From assembly GCF_001429395.1 (NCBI RefSeq), contig NZ_LMJT01000021.1:1-58324 (forward strand): a stretch of 58,324 nt of DNA, read 5' to 3'. The notes beneath the pieces are model-generated. The model was not told the origin of the DNA, searched no databases, and worked only from the letters and a program-made list of their open reading frames with translations. Position numbers and translations under genes: made by a program. The stretch comes from Allobosea sp. Root381. GTDB taxonomy: Bacteria; Pseudomonadota; Alphaproteobacteria; Rhizobiales; Beijerinckiaceae. Shown in pieces: positions 20,547 to 30,414 of this stretch (positions are counted from its first letter, which is position 1; each line of letters starts with the position of its first letter).

Positions 20547-21230
20547 TCAGCGCCGGGGCAGGCGGGCGCGGTCCTGCGGCGTCGTCTCCGGCGCCTTGAG
20601 ATAGAGCGGTCGCGCCGGTGCGGATTGCGGGTCGGCGATTATGCCGAGCCGGGCCACCCAGGTGACGTCGGGCGCCCGCGCATCGTCGAGCACCAGCGCG
20701 TCGAGCCCGATCGCCCAGGCCTCGTTGGCGACCGAAAGCGCCGCCGAGCCGACCAGGCTGACCGGTCCGGCCCCGATGGCGCGCGCGGCGTCGCGATAGC
20801 TGACCTGGCGCAACGCCACGATCTGCCTGCCTTCCGAACTCAGCGCCTGGAACCAGACCTGCCCGTGCTTGGCGTCGAGCGCCGCGGCGATCACCCGGCC
20901 CGATTCGCGCCCGACCAGCGGGGCGGCGCAGGCGGCGACCGTGGTGACCCCGACGGCGGGAATTTCGGCCGCCAGCGCGATGGCGCGCGCGGCGCTGACG
21001 CCGACGCGCAGGCCCGTATAGCTGCCGGGCCCGATAGTTACCGCGACGCGGTCGAGCGAGGAGAAGCCGCCCTCGACCGCACTCATGACGCGCTCGATCA
21101 TCGGCATCAGCGCCTCGGCATGACCGCGGTCCATCGCGGTCTGCTCGATGGCGAGCGGCTCAGGCCTGCCCGCGTCGAGCACACAGGCCGAACAGGCGCC
21201 GAGCGCAGTGTCGATCGCGAGGATACGCAT
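20547..21230 (-). CDS. tsaB: tRNA threonylcarbamoyladenosine biosynthesis protein TsaB
   Basis: 227 aa member of the ASKHA fold, without the metal-binding residues of TsaD. It dimerises with TsaD in the complex that makes t6A37 in ANN-decoding tRNAs. Family features are MRILAIDTALGACSACVLD at the N-terminus, HAEALMPMIERVM and the conserved TIGPGSYTGLRVGVSAARA loop. It is followed by rimI 61 bp away. Upstream lies a palindromic repeat and then nfuA, so tsaB may start a new transcription unit. Confidence 0.94.
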   Translation of the reverse strand: MRILAIDTALGACSACVLDAGRPEPLAIEQTAMDRGHAEALMPMIERVMSAVEGGFSSLDRVAVTIGPGSYTGLRVGVSAARAIALAAEIPAVGVTTVAACAAPLVGRESGRVIAAALDAKHGQVWFQALSSEGRQIVALRQVSYRDAARAIGAGPVSLVGSAALSVANEAWAIGLDALVLDDARAPDVTWVARLGIIADPQSAPARPLYLKAPETTPQDRARLPRR

Positions 21231-21266
21231 CAGGTTCGGGTCAACCAGTCAGGACGCCAATAGGAA

Positions 21267-21319
21267 CGCGCCGTCGTTCCGGACCAGCGCCGCTTCGCTG
21301 CACCCGGAATGACGGCGCG
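21267..21319. repeat. palindromic repeat, family B copy 2 (short form)
   Basis: A 53-bp element with 16-bp inverted ends (CGCGCCGTCGTTCCGG / CCGGAATGACGGCGCG, one mismatch). Its right part CGCTTCGCTGC..CCGGAATGACG repeats the right end of the 107-bp copy at 11095-11201. It lies in the nfuA-tsaB gap. Confidence 0.8.
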
Positions 21320-21380
21320 GATGGGAATTCCACCAAAGCCATAATCAAGGACCAATCAAGCCGAAACAGGCTTGGGCTCC

Positions 21381-21941
21381 TCAAATCGCTTCGACCTCGC
21401 GCACATCCGGCAGGAAGTGGCGCAGCAGGTTCTGGATGCCGTGCTTCAGCGTCGCGGTCGAGGAGGGGCAGCCGGAGCAGGAGCCCTTCATCGCGAGATA
21501 GACGGTGCCGTCCTTGAAGCCGCGGAAGGTGATGTCGCCGCCGTCGCCCGCGACCGCCGGGCGGATGCGGGTCTCGAGCAGGTCCTTGATCGTCTCGACG
21601 GTCTGCGCGTCCTCGGGAGCGAAGAACTCGCCCTCCTCGATGACATCCGCCTGCGAGCCGTTCGCGAGCACCGGCGCGCCCGACATGAAATGCTCCATGA
21701 TCGCGCCGAGGATCGCGGGTTTCAGATGCGGCCATTCGCCATCCGACTTCGTCACCGTGATGAAATCCGCGCCGAGGAAGACGCCGGAGACGCCGTTCAC
21801 GCCGAACAGGCGCTGCGCCAGCGGGGAGCGCTCGGCCTGCTCGGCATCGCGCAGCTCAAGCGTGCCTTCCGGCATCACGGCGCGGCCGGGCAGGAATTTC
21901 AGCGTCGCGGGATTGGGTGTGGCTTCGGTCTGGATGAACAT
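21381..21941 (-). CDS. NifU-like Fe-S scaffold/carrier protein (Nfu family)
   Basis: 186 aa. The N-terminal Nfu_N domain (1-90, beginning MFIQTEATPNPATLKFLPG) is followed by the NifU C-terminal domain (about 105-180), whose CxxC motif KGSCSGCPSST binds a [4Fe-4S] cluster at the dimer interface. It carries clusters to target enzymes such as MiaB. The length and both domains match alphaproteobacterial and mitochondrial NFU1-type proteins. The stop is followed by a repeat and tsaB; the upstream neighbour is a universal stress protein. Confidence 0.93.
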   Translation of the reverse strand: MFIQTEATPNPATLKFLPGRAVMPEGTLELRDAEQAERSPLAQRLFGVNGVSGVFLGADFITVTKSDGEWPHLKPAILGAIMEHFMSGAPVLANGSQADVIEEGEFFAPEDAQTVETIKDLLETRIRPAVAGDGGDITFRGFKDGTVYLAMKGSCSGCPSSTATLKHGIQNLLRHFLPDVREVEAI

Positions 21942-22056
21942 GGTCGAATCTCCGGTTCCGGACGGTTCAAGGCCGCCGTTCCAAGCTTCGATATAGGCGC
22001 CTGCGTGGAATCATTCCAGCGCGAAGCGTGGTCACCCGCCGGGCGTTTGGCCGCGG

Positions 22057-22551
22057 TCAGGCCAGCGCGTCGATTTCCTCGTCCTCGAGATGGCCGGGAA
22101 CGATCGCGACCGGGATCGGGAAGCTCGCCGCCGATTTGCCGGCCAGCGCGCTGACCAGCGGGCCGGGCCCGTCGCGGCCCGTGCCGGCCGCCAGCACGAG
22201 CAGCGAGATGTCCTCGTCCGCCTCGATCAGCTTGACGACCTCGTCGGCCTTGTCGCCGGTGCGGACGACGCGCTCGGGCTCGAGCCCGGCGAGGCTGCGG
22301 ACGGCTGCCGCCGCGCCCTCGATCAGCTTCTCGGCTTCGGCCTCGGCTTCGGCCTGCATCACCTCGCCGACGCCGAGCCAGGTTTCGTGCTCGGGCGGCG
22401 TGACCACGCCGAGCAGCACCATCGCCGCGCCGACGCGCGCGCAGCGTCGCGCGGCGAAGCGCACGGCCTTGGCGCATTCGGCGCTGTCGTCCACGACCGC
22501 GAGGAATTTCGGGCGATGGCCCGTTTCATAGGACCGCCGTCGCTTCACCAT
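22057..22551 (-). CDS. universal stress protein (UspA family)
   Basis: 164 aa, one Usp domain. KFLAVVDDSAECAKAVRFAARRC is the usual first strand and helix, and SLLVLAAGTGRDGPGPLVSALAG with the final FPIPVAIVPG forms the nucleotide-binding end, although the classic G-2x-G-9x-G(S/T) spacing is loose. An Ala/Glu-rich helix in the middle (AEAEAEAEKLIEGAAAA) is notable. The role is general stress tolerance; nothing more specific can be read. It lies between trpS and nfuA. Confidence 0.88.
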   Translation of the reverse strand: MVKRRRSYETGHRPKFLAVVDDSAECAKAVRFAARRCARVGAAMVLLGVVTPPEHETWLGVGEVMQAEAEAEAEKLIEGAAAAVRSLAGLEPERVVRTGDKADEVVKLIEADEDISLLVLAAGTGRDGPGPLVSALAGKSAASFPIPVAIVPGHLEDEEIDALA

Positions 22552-22648
22552 GTCGCTCGCCCTGCCGCCGCCTCAGGAGGGGCCATCGTGGCCCTCACCG
22601 CAACGTCAGCGCAAGCCTGCTGATGTCGCAGCGATGGCGCGCACAGCA

Positions 22649-23698
22649 TCAACCGCGCCTCACGAAGCCGACGATGTCCTTGACGTCGCGCATGATCGGC
22701 GCCGCGATGGCCTCCGCCCGCTCTGCTCCCCGACCGAGGATGGCGTCGATATGGCTGACGTCGTCCAGCAGGCGGCGCATCTCGCCGGCGATGGGGCTGA
22801 GCTTGGCGACCGCGAGATCGACAAGCGCCGCCTTGAAGCCGGAGAACTGGCTGCCGCCGAATTCGGCCAACACCTGCGTCTTGGTCTGGCCGTTCAGCCC
22901 GGCATAGATCCCGACGAGGTTCTCGGCCTCGGCCCGGCCTTCCAGGCCCTTTTCCTCGGAAGGCAGGGCGTCGGGATCGGTCTTGGCCTTGCGGATCTTA
23001 GTTGCGATCGTCTCGGCGTCATCGGTCAGGTTGATGCGCGAATTGTCGGAGGCGTCGGATTTCGACATCTTCTTGGTGCCGTCGCGCAGGCTCATCACGC
23101 GCGGCGCCGGGCCTTGCGTCATCGGCTCCGGCAGCGGGAAGAAGCCAAGATCGCCGGTGCCGAGTTCGAGCCCGGCGATCTGCGCCGCGAAGTCGTTGTT
23201 GAACTTCTGGGCGGTGTCGCGTGTCAGCTCGAGATGCTGCTTCTGGTCCTCGCCGACGGGGACATGCGTCGCCTTGTAGAGCAGGATGTCGGCGGCCATC
23301 AGGCTTGGATAGGCGTAGAGCCCCAGCGAGGCGTTCTCCTTGTCCTTGCCGGCCTTTTCCTTGAACTGGGTCATGCGGTTCATCCAGCCCAGCCGCACCA
23401 CGCAATTGGTGATCCAGGCGAGCTCGGCATGGCCGGAGACCTGGCTCTGGTTGAAGATGATGCTCTTCTTGGTGTCGATTCCGGCCGCGACATAGGCCGC
23501 CGTGACCTCGCGGATGGCCCGCTTCAGATCGGCCGGGTCCTGCCACATCGTGATCGCGTGCATGTCGACGACGCAGTAGATGCACTCATGCGTCTCCTGC
23601 ATCGCCACCCAATTGGTCAGCGCGCCCAGATAATTGCCGAGATGCAGCGTCGAGGTCGGCTGCATGCCGGAGAAGACGCGCTGGTGAAAACTCGCCAT
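22649..23698 (-). CDS. trpS: tryptophan--tRNA ligase
   Basis: 349 aa class I synthetase that charges tRNA-Trp. The HIGH-like motif is [12 protein letters not shown] near the N-terminus, and the KMSKS loop is the exact [10 protein letters not shown] at about residue 210. [14 protein letters not shown] stretch completes the active site. The length is about 15 aa above E. coli TrpS, from insertions in the C-terminal helical domain. It starts 47 bp after murJ and is probably cotranscribed with it. Confidence 0.97.
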   Translation of the reverse strand: MASFHQRVFSGMQPTSTLHLGNYLGALTNWVAMQETHECIYCVVDMHAITMWQDPADLKRAIREVTAAYVAAGIDTKKSIIFNQSQVSGHAELAWITNCVVRLGWMNRMTQFKEKAGKDKENASLGLYAYPSLMAADILLYKATHVPVGEDQKQHLELTRDTAQKFNNDFAAQIAGLELGTGDLGFFPLPEPMTQGPAPRVMSLRDGTKKMSKSDASDNSRINLTDDAETIATKIRKAKTDPDALPSEEKGLEGRAEAENLVGIYAGLNGQTKTQVLAEFGGSQFSGFKAALVDLAVAKLSPIAGEMRRLLDDVSHIDAILGRGAERAEAIAAPIMRDVKDIVGFVRRG

Positions 23699-23745
23699 CG
23701 GGGCGCTCCGTCGTCACGAACGGGAAGGAAAGGGGGGCTTCTGGC

Positions 23746-25341
23746 TCAACCCCGCCGGTTGCGCAAGGGGGAGGGCGAGAAGCGCGGCAAGATGCGGGGT
23801 ACGATCCGAGGCCCGAAGGCACCGAACAGGAGGCCTGCCACGCCATAGCCACCGAGTCCGGCGCCGCAGAGCAGCGCCAGCGCCGCCGCTCGCCAGAGCG
23901 TCGGCTGGTCCTGGGCCATGGCCGGCGCGAGAAGTGGCTGCAGCCAGACGAGAATGCCGAGCATGGCCAGGCTGGCCAGCGCCGTCCGCGCGAGCGGGCG
24001 TAGCGCGGCGCCGGGCCGCCAGAGCCCCTCGCCGGCGAGCTTCACCCCGAGGAGGACCGCCTGCAGCGCGAAGGCGATACTGGCGGCGAGAGCCGCCATC
24101 GGGGCCGCGTTGCCACCGCGCGCCAAGGCAAGGCCCGCAACTGCTGCGACGCCGACGGCAAGGCAGCCGGTTAGCAGCGGCAGGTGCGGCCGCTGCCGGG
24201 CGAAATAGACCTGCCCGAATACCTTTGCGACGACGGCGAAGGGCAGGCCCGCGGCGAAGCCTGCGAGCGCAGCCGCGGTGCGCTCCCGATCGTCGGCATC
24301 GAAGCGGCCATGCTCGAACAGGACGGAGACGATCGGCTGCGCCAGGACAATCAGCGCGAGGGCGGCCGGAAGGGCCAGCGCCAGTCCGAGAGCGAGAGCC
24401 TGCCCGAGCATCGCGTCGTTCTCTGTGCCGCTCGCGCGGGCCATGTCGGAGAGCACGACCGTGCCCATCGCCACGCCGACGAAGCCGAGCGGCAGCTGGA
24501 AGACCCGGTCGGCGTAATAGAGCGCGGAGATCGCGCCCGGCTCGGTCGAGGCGATCTGCGTCGCGACGAGGAGCACGAGCTGGGCGCTCGACGCCGCCAG
24601 CAGGGTCGCGCCGCCGGTGGTGACGAGGCGCGTCATCGCGGGCGACCAGCGCAATCGCGGCCGCGGCAGGCCGATCCGCCGCAGCGCGACCAGCACGAGC
24701 GCGAGATGGGCGAGCCCGGTCGCACTGACCGCGATCGCCTGCCATCGCGCAGCCAGCGCCGGTTCCGTGCCCTGAAGCAGCTGCACCAGCAGGATCGCGA
24801 TGAGGATCGCGTTCATCAGGGCCGGCGCCAGCGCTGCCATCGCGAAGCGCCGTTCGGCGTTGAGCATCGCCGCCAGCATCGCCGCCAGCGCGGTCAGCAG
24901 CAGGAAGGGCAGCATCAGCCGGGTGTAATCGGCCGCCAGCGCCAGCGTCTGCGGTTCAGCGGCGAAACCGCCGGCGAGGCCGAGCACGACCCAAGGGGCG
25001 AAGAGCTCGCCGAGCCCGACCAGCACCAGCAACAGCAGCGCGAGCTGGCCGAGCGCGTCGCCCGCGAACCGCTTCGCCTCACCGTCGCCGCTCTCCTCCT
25101 TGATCGCGAGATAGAGCGGCACGAAGGGGGCATTCAGCCCACCCTCGCCGAGCACCCGCCGAACGAGATTGGGCAGGCGCAGCGCCGCCAGGAAGGCATC
25201 CGCCACCGGCCCAGCGCCGAGAAGCCGCGCGATCAGCACGTCGCGCGCGAAGCCGAGCAGCCGCGACAGGATCGTGGCTGCGCCGACGATAAGCGAATCG
25301 CCGGCGAGGCGAGAGGGCGGTGGCGGCGAAGTCTCGTTCAA
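23746..25341 (-). CDS. murJ: lipid II flippase MurJ
   Basis: 531 aa MATE/MOP-superfamily membrane protein with about 14 hydrophobic segments. It moves lipid II across the inner membrane for peptidoglycan synthesis. Family residues are the SRLLGFARDVLIARLLGAGPVADAF opening and the LPNLVRRVLGEGGLNAPFVPLY motif. The start is a TTG at 25341 with GGAAAG 9 nt upstream. An ATG at about 25368 is out of frame and stops after nine codons, so the TTG is the best start. It lies downstream of hslU across a 79-bp palindromic repeat. Confidence 0.95.
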   Translation of the reverse strand: MNETSPPPPSRLAGDSLIVGAATILSRLLGFARDVLIARLLGAGPVADAFLAALRLPNLVRRVLGEGGLNAPFVPLYLAIKEESGDGEAKRFAGDALGQLALLLLVLVGLGELFAPWVVLGLAGGFAAEPQTLALAADYTRLMLPFLLLTALAAMLAAMLNAERRFAMAALAPALMNAILIAILLVQLLQGTEPALAARWQAIAVSATGLAHLALVLVALRRIGLPRPRLRWSPAMTRLVTTGGATLLAASSAQLVLLVATQIASTEPGAISALYYADRVFQLPLGFVGVAMGTVVLSDMARASGTENDAMLGQALALGLALALPAALALIVLAQPIVSVLFEHGRFDADDRERTAAALAGFAAGLPFAVVAKVFGQVYFARQRPHLPLLTGCLAVGVAAVAGLALARGGNAAPMAALAASIAFALQAVLLGVKLAGEGLWRPGAALRPLARTALASLAMLGILVWLQPLLAPAMAQDQPTLWRAAALALLCGAGLGGYGVAGLLFGAFGPRIVPRILPRFSPSPLRNRRG

Positions 25342-25393
25342 GCGCGTTCTTTCCGCCGGCCGCTCATGGCTTGAGTTGGTTGCCTGAGCATAT

Positions 25394-25472
25394 CGTCATT
25401 GCGAGCGCAGCGAAGCAATCCAGGAAGCGGCGAGCGAGCCCGCTGGATTGCTTCGCTGCGCTCGCAATGACG
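25394..25472. repeat. palindromic repeat, family C: exact 30-bp inverted repeat
   Basis: The arms 25394-25423 (beginning CGTCATTGCGAGCGCAGCG) and 25443-25472 (ending CGCAATGACG) are perfect reverse complements over 30 bp, with a 19-bp centre. It sits between hslU and murJ, 9 bp past the hslU stop. Similar CGTCATTGCGAGCG palindromes are common intergenic repeats in Bradyrhizobium-type genomes. As RNA it would form a very stable hairpin and could protect or end the hslU message. Confidence 0.95.
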
Positions 25473-25480
25473 GAAGGGCG

Positions 25481-26788
25481 CTACAGAATAAACCGGCTGA
25501 GATCGGCGTTCTTGGCCAGGTCGCCGATGCGCGCCTGCACATAGGCGGCATCGATCGTCACGGCCTCGCCCGAGCGGTCTGGCGCCGTGAACGAGATATC
25601 GTCGAGGATGCGCTCGATGACGGTCTGGAGGCGGCGCGCCCCGATGTTCTCGACGGTCGAGTTCACATCGACGGCGATGCGCGCGATCGCGTCGATCGCA
25701 TCGGGCGTGAACGCGACGGTGACCTCCTCCGTCGCCATCAGCGCCACCGACTGCTTGATCAGGCTGGCTTCCGTCTCGGTCAGGATGCGCTTGAAGTCCT
25801 CGATGTCGAGCGGGTTGAGTTCGACGCGGATCGGCAGCCGCCCCTGCAACTCGGGCAGCAGGTCCGATGGCCGCGAGACGTGGAAGGCACCGGACGCAAT
25901 GAACAGGATATGGTCGCTCTTCACCGCGCCGTGCTTCGTCGCGACGGTCGTGCCCTCGATCAGCGGCAGCAGATCGCGCTGCACGCCCTCGCGCGAAACA
26001 TCGGCGCCGCCCTTGCCCTCGCGAGCGCAGATCTTGTCGATCTCGTCGAGGAAGACGATGCCGTTCTCCTCGACCTCGCGGATCGCGGCCTGCACGATCG
26101 CCTCCTGGTCGATCAGCTTGTCGCTTTCCTCGGTCAGGAGCGGCGCATAGGCGTCCTTGACCTGGACGCGCCGGGGCTTGCCCTTCTGGCCGAAGGCCTT
26201 GCCGAACATGTCGGAGAGGTTGATCGCGCCGATCGAGGCGCCGGGCATGCCGGGGACCTCGAACATCGGCGCGGCGCTGCCGCCGGAGGCGACCTCGATC
26301 TCGATCTCCTTGTCGTCGAGTTCGTTGGCGCGCAGCTTGCGGCGGAAGGAATCGCGGGTCGCGGCCGAAGCGGTGGCGCCGACCAGCGCATCGAGCACGC
26401 GGTCCTCGGCGGCGAGATGGGCCTTGGCCTGCACATCCTTGCGCCGGCTTTCGCGTACCAGCGCGATCGCCACCTCGACGAGGTCGCGCACGATCGATTC
26501 CACGTCGCGGCCGACATAGCCGACCTCGGTGAACTTGGTCGCCTCGACCTTCAGGAAGGGGGCGTTGGCGAGCTTGGCGAGGCGCCGCGCGATCTCGGTC
26601 TTGCCGCAGCCGGTCGGCCCGATCATCAGGATGTTCTTCGGCGAGACCTCCTCGCGCAGCGGTCCTTCGAGCTGCTGGCGCCGCCAGCGATTGCGCAGCG
26701 CGATGGCGACGGCGCGCTTGGCGTCGTGTTGGCCGACGATGAAGCGGTCGAGTTCGGAAACGATCTCGCGGGGGGAAAAGCTGGTCAT
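25481..26788 (-). CDS. hslU: ATP-dependent protease ATPase subunit HslU
   Basis: 435 aa AAA+ unfoldase of the HslUV protease. Walker A is [15 protein letters not shown], the pore loop is GYVGRDVES, Walker B is [11 protein letters not shown] and the sensor/arginine-finger region is [14 protein letters not shown]. The C-terminus ends LSRFIL, the tail that docks into HslV. The ATG at 26788 overlaps the acetyltransferase stop by 4 bases. It is the last gene of a four-gene run beginning with hslV. Confidence 0.97.
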   Translation of the reverse strand: MTSFSPREIVSELDRFIVGQHDAKRAVAIALRNRWRRQQLEGPLREEVSPKNILMIGPTGCGKTEIARRLAKLANAPFLKVEATKFTEVGYVGRDVESIVRDLVEVAIALVRESRRKDVQAKAHLAAEDRVLDALVGATASAATRDSFRRKLRANELDDKEIEIEVASGGSAAPMFEVPGMPGASIGAINLSDMFGKAFGQKGKPRRVQVKDAYAPLLTEESDKLIDQEAIVQAAIREVEENGIVFLDEIDKICAREGKGGADVSREGVQRDLLPLIEGTTVATKHGAVKSDHILFIASGAFHVSRPSDLLPELQGRLPIRVELNPLDIEDFKRILTETEASLIKQSVALMATEEVTVAFTPDAIDAIARIAVDVNSTVENIGARRLQTVIERILDDISFTAPDRSGEAVTIDAAYVQARIGDLAKNADLSRFIL

Positions 26789-27327
26789 TGCAACGCCATG
26801 TCCGGATGAAACTGCATGATGAGCGCCTTGTCGGCGCCGGCTGTGACGCCGGGTAGCGGGCGGAAGCCCGCCTTGCGATAGGCCGCCACGGCCCGCGCAT
26901 TGCCGGGATCGGGATCGATGATGATGGTCCTGTGGCCCTGCGCCGTCAGATCCTCGGCGAAACGGCGCAGCACGGCCGAGCCGATGCCTCGCGACAGGCT
27001 GGCTCCGTCCGCGAGCGAGAGGTCGACGCCGACGGCATCCGCCGGCAATTCCATGAGCCAGGGATTGTCTCCTGCCCATTCCGGTGTCTGGTGCGGCGCG
27101 ACCTGCCAGACCTGGATGTACCCGGCCGGTTCGCCGCCGAGCAGGAAGAGATAGGGCCGGCAGGTCGGGTCGCGCCCCTCGATCATGTCGCTGATATAGC
27201 CGAGCTCGGTCTGCGGCTCGCCCCACCATTCCTGCCAATGCGGGCGCGCCATCCATTCGCCGAGCATCGGCAGATCCCCCGGTATCACCGGACGGAACGC
27301 GACGGCGTCGATGTCGGGCGCGGTCAC
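26785..27327 (-). CDS. GNAT-family N-acetyltransferase (AAC(6')-like fold)
   Basis: 180 aa. The acetyl-CoA site is [17 protein letters not shown], followed by [18 protein letters not shown]. The WQEWWGEP and [17 protein letters not shown] stretches resemble aminoglycoside 6'-acetyltransferases and siderophore-type acetyltransferases, but the substrate cannot be told. It sits between hslV and hslU, with 4-base overlaps on both sides (the upstream partner being the membrane protein). This suggests coupled translation with the protease rather than drug resistance. Confidence 0.85.
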   Translation of the reverse strand: MTAPDIDAVAFRPVIPGDLPMLGEWMARPHWQEWWGEPQTELGYISDMIEGRDPTCRPYLFLLGGEPAGYIQVWQVAPHQTPEWAGDNPWLMELPADAVGVDLSLADGASLSRGIGSAVLRRFAEDLTAQGHRTIIIDPDPGNARAVAAYRKAGFRPLPGVTAGADKALIMQFHPDMALQ

Positions 27328-28406
27328 GCGGGCGAAACCGGCGGCAGCCTGTCGCGCCAGCGGCCGAGCGGCAGCACCGCGAGCAGGGCGCCGCGCAAGC
27401 CACGCCAGCCGGCGGAGAGCGCCAGCACCAGCACGGCCAGGCCGAGCAGCGTCAGCGGCAGGCTGAGATTTTGCGAGACGCTCTGCGAGATCAGGAAGGC
27501 GACGGCGATGCCGGCATAGCTCAGCGCCGAGACGAGCAGCGCGCGCCTGTCGATGACCAGCGCGACGATGCCGATCACCACGAAGACGCCGAGGATGATA
27601 AGGGATTTGGCCGTGCCGAAGCTCGCCTGCGCACCGACCATGCCGCTGAAGAGCGGATGGACGATCAGCCCGGCCGCGAGCAGGTGCATCCAGAACGCGG
27701 CGTCGGAACGGCGGGTCAGGCGTCGCGGGTCGCGCATGTCCAGCCTGAGTGCGAGCACGAAGACGACGAGGCCGCAGATCAGCAGGATCGGATTGAGATA
27801 GTCCTGCGCCAGCGAGGGGGCGACCGCCGAGAGCAGGGCGAGCAGCACGCCGACGCCCCCGCCGGCCACCAGTGCCATGTCCACCGGAACGCGAAAGCGC
27901 CAGTGGTGCAACAAGGCCGCTGCCGAAAAGGCGGCGGCGGCGATGACCCAGCCGCCATAGAGGATGGAGGGCAGCGCCCGGTCGGCCGTGAGCTGGGCGA
28001 TCAGCAGCGCCGCGGCAGCGCAGAACATCGCCGCGAGCAGGATCGAGGGCAAAGCGAGCCGCATGCGCCGGGCAAAAATCTCGCTCAGCCCCCAGGCGGC
28101 GACCAGAGCCACCGCCGCAAAGGCGTCGCCGAAGCCGACGATCCGCGACAGCCCGAGCAGGGCGCTCGCCAGCAGCCCGACGCCGATCGCGACGAAGATG
28201 TCGTTGAAGCCGCCGATCAGCCGGAAGCGCTCGTCGTCGGGATCGATCGCGAGCCGGGCTTCGGCCGCCACGCTCTCGCCCAGGCGCGGCGGCGCGGAAG
28301 CCTGCCCTTCGAGCCGAAGCCTGGCCAGATGCGCGATCCGCACCGCCTGCGCCTGGTCGATGATGCCCTCGGCGACAGCGGCCTGAAGATCCTCCTCGGC
28401 GATCAT
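27324..28406 (-). CDS. multi-pass membrane protein of unknown function
   Basis: 360 aa. A soluble N-terminal segment (1-65, [24 protein letters not shown], resembling the helical start of DUF2157-type proteins) is followed by about ten hydrophobic helices to residue 345 and a short basic tail. No catalytic motif is visible. It overlaps hslV by 4 bases upstream and the acetyltransferase by 4 bases downstream. It is therefore embedded in the hslVU operon; the function is not known. Confidence 0.82.
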   Translation of the reverse strand: MIAEEDLQAAVAEGIIDQAQAVRIAHLARLRLEGQASAPPRLGESVAAEARLAIDPDDERFRLIGGFNDIFVAIGVGLLASALLGLSRIVGFGDAFAAVALVAAWGLSEIFARRMRLALPSILLAAMFCAAAALLIAQLTADRALPSILYGGWVIAAAAFSAAALLHHWRFRVPVDMALVAGGGVGVLLALLSAVAPSLAQDYLNPILLICGLVVFVLALRLDMRDPRRLTRRSDAAFWMHLLAAGLIVHPLFSGMVGAQASFGTAKSLIILGVFVVIGIVALVIDRRALLVSALSYAGIAVAFLISQSVSQNLSLPLTLLGLAVLVLALSAGWRGLRGALLAVLPLGRWRDRLPPVSPA

Positions 28407-28972
28407 GCCGCCTCCAGCGTCTCGATCACGAGGCTATGGTTGGTATAGACGCAGATGTCGCCGGCGATCTTCATCGCCTTGCGCACGATGGCTTCCGCGT
28501 CGGCCTCGACATCGATCAGCGCGCGCGCCGCCGAGAGCGCGTAATTGCCGCCCGAACCGATCGCCATCACGGCGCCGTGCTCGGTTGCCTCAGGCTCCAG
28601 CACGTCGCCGGTGCCGGAGATCAGCAGCGACACGTCCTTGTCGGCGACGAGCAGCATGGCTTCCAGCCGGCGCAGATAGCGGTCGGTACGCCAATCCTTG
28701 GCGAGCTCGACGCAGGCGCGCAGCAATTGCGTCGGATACTGCTCCAGCTTGCTCTCCAGGCGCTCGAACAAGGTGAAAGCATCGGCGGTTGCGCCCGCAA
28801 AGCCCGCGATCACTGCGCCCTTGGCGAGGCGGCGGACCTTCTTGGCATTGCCCTTCATGATCGTCTGGCCGAGCGAGACCTGGCCGTCGCCGCCGATCAC
28901 GACCCGCCCGCCCTTGCGCACCATCAAGATGGTGGTCGCGTGCATCAAGGGAACGTTGCTGGTGTCTGACAT
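28403..28972 (-). CDS. hslV: ATP-dependent protease peptidase subunit HslV
   Basis: 189 aa N-terminal threonine peptidase, the proteolytic core of HslUV. The catalytic Thr is expected at residue 13 in [13 protein letters not shown], so a 12-residue leader must be removed, or translation starts at Met10 and two further residues go. Other motifs are [39 protein letters not shown] and [14 protein letters not shown]. Short leaders before the Thr are usual in alphaproteobacteria. It is the first gene of the run hslV - membrane protein - GNAT - hslU. Confidence 0.96.
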   Translation of the reverse strand: MSDTSNVPLMHATTILMVRKGGRVVIGGDGQVSLGQTIMKGNAKKVRRLAKGAVIAGFAGATADAFTLFERLESKLEQYPTQLLRACVELAKDWRTDRYLRRLEAMLLVADKDVSLLISGTGDVLEPEATEHGAVMAIGSGGNYALSAARALIDVEADAEAIVRKAMKIAGDICVYTNHSLVIETLEAA

Positions 28973-29112
28973 CGCGAATCGGGCTCGGAGGTTGGCGCGG
29001 CGGAAGCCGTCAACATGTTCAGCCCGGCGCGCGGTATCAAGGGGCGTCGCAGCGAACGCCTCCTCGCGCGGCCTCGGCGCGCGGCAAGGGATTCACGTGA
29101 AACGCGGTCGCC

Positions 29113-30324
29113 TCAGGCGGCGTGCTTCAGCCCGGAACGGCTCCAGATCTCGCTCAGCGCCGTGACGAGGCGCCGGAGGTCGTCTTCCGAATGCAGCGGC
29201 GAAGGCGTGATCCGCAGCCGCTCGGTGCCGCGCGGCACGGTCGGGTAGTTGATCGGCTGGACATAGATGTCGAAGCGCGCGAGCAGTTCGTCGCTGATCC
29301 GCTTGCAGGCCGCCGCCTCGCCGACCATCACCGGCACGATATGGCTGGGATTGTCGAGATGCGGGATGCCGGCCTGATCGAGGAGCCGCCGCAGCGCCGC
29401 AACATTGGCCTGTTGCGCCTCGCGCTCGGCCGAGCTTTCCTTGAGATGGCGGATCGCCGCGAGCGCCCCAGCCGCGACCGTCGGCGGCAGCGCGCTGGAA
29501 AAGATGAAGCCGGAGGCGAAGCTGCGGATGAAGTCGCAGAGCGCCGCCGAGCCGGTGATATAGCCGCCCATCACGCCGAAAGCCTTCGCCAGCGTGCCCT
29601 CTATCACGGTAAGGCGCTGGCTGAGGCCCTCGCGCTCGCTGATGCCGCCGCCATGCGGGCCGTAGAGGCCAACGGCGTGGACCTCGTCGAGATAGGTCAT
29701 CGCACCGAATTCGTCGGCGATGTCGCAGAAGGTCTCGATCGGCGCGATGTCGCCATCCATCGAATAGACCGACTCGAAGGCGATCAGCTTCGGCCGCGCC
29801 GGGTCGATCGCCTGGAGCTTGCGGCGCAAATCGTCCGCGTCGTTATGCGCGAAGATATGCCGCTCGGCCCGCGAATGGCGGATGCCCTCGATCATCGAGG
29901 CGTGGTTGAGCTGGTCGGTCAGGACGACGCAGCCGGGGATCCGCGCGGCCAGCGTTCCGAGCGAGGCCCAGTTCGACATGTAGCCGGAGTTGAACAGCAG
30001 CGCTGATTCCTGGCCGTGCAGCGCGGCAAGCTCCTGCTCAAGCAGGACGTGATAATGATTAGTGCCGCCGATATTGCGCGTGCCGCCTGCGCCGGCACCG
30101 CACGCATCGAGCGCCTCGCGCATCGCCGCGAGCACCTTTGGATGCTGGCCCATGCCGAGATAGTCGTTCGAGCACCAGACGGTGATCTCGCGGGGGCCAT
30201 CCTCACCGTGATAGGTCGCGCGCGGGAACCGGCCGGCCTTGCGCTCGAGGTCGGCGAAGACGCGATAGCGGCCTTCGCGGCGCAGGCCGTCGAGTTCGTT
30301 CCGGAAGAATGTCTCGTAATCCAT
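29113..30324 (-). CDS. hemA: 5-aminolevulinate synthase
   Basis: 403 aa PLP enzyme of the Shemin (C4) pathway, condensing glycine and succinyl-CoA, the first step of heme synthesis in alphaproteobacteria. Motifs: [32 protein letters not shown] (glycine site), [15 protein letters not shown], and the PLP lysine in [13 protein letters not shown]. The start [23 protein letters not shown] is standard. An FNR/FixK-type dyad lies about 83 nt upstream of the start (30401-30414), pointing to control by oxygen. Confidence 0.97.
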   Translation of the reverse strand: MDYETFFRNELDGLRREGRYRVFADLERKAGRFPRATYHGEDGPREITVWCSNDYLGMGQHPKVLAAMREALDACGAGAGGTRNIGGTNHYHVLLEQELAALHGQESALLFNSGYMSNWASLGTLAARIPGCVVLTDQLNHASMIEGIRHSRAERHIFAHNDADDLRRKLQAIDPARPKLIAFESVYSMDGDIAPIETFCDIADEFGAMTYLDEVHAVGLYGPHGGGISEREGLSQRLTVIEGTLAKAFGVMGGYITGSAALCDFIRSFASGFIFSSALPPTVAAGALAAIRHLKESSAEREAQQANVAALRRLLDQAGIPHLDNPSHIVPVMVGEAAACKRISDELLARFDIYVQPINYPTVPRGTERLRITPSPLHSEDDLRRLVTALSEIWSRSGLKHAA

Positions 30325-30400
30325 CGCCAGCCTCCTGCGGCGCGCGCTTTCTAAGCCTAGCGCCGGAAGCGGGAAATGGCACGCGGTGTCGCGGCCTTCC

Positions 30401-30414
30401 TTGATGCGGATCAG
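30401..30414 (-). promoter_or_regulatory. FNR/FixK-type box upstream of hemA
   Basis: The plus strand reads TTGAT-GCGG-ATCAG, matching 9 of 10 defined positions of the anaerobox TTGAT-N4-ATCAA. Its centre is about 83 nt before the hemA ATG and overlaps the last codons of the upstream amidohydrolase gene. If an activator bound at -41.5, transcription would start near 30366. A clear -10 is not visible there. Confidence 0.55.

Noticed and set aside
26785..27327. Aminoglycoside resistance gene
   Set aside because: It resembles AAC(6') enzymes in fold, but its place inside the hslVU operon points to a housekeeping role. No resistance context or mobile element is near.
28403..28972. Frameshift or wrong start in hslV because the catalytic Thr is not at position 2
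   Set aside because: Short leaders before the Thr are normal in alphaproteobacterial HslV, and the rest of the protein is intact.
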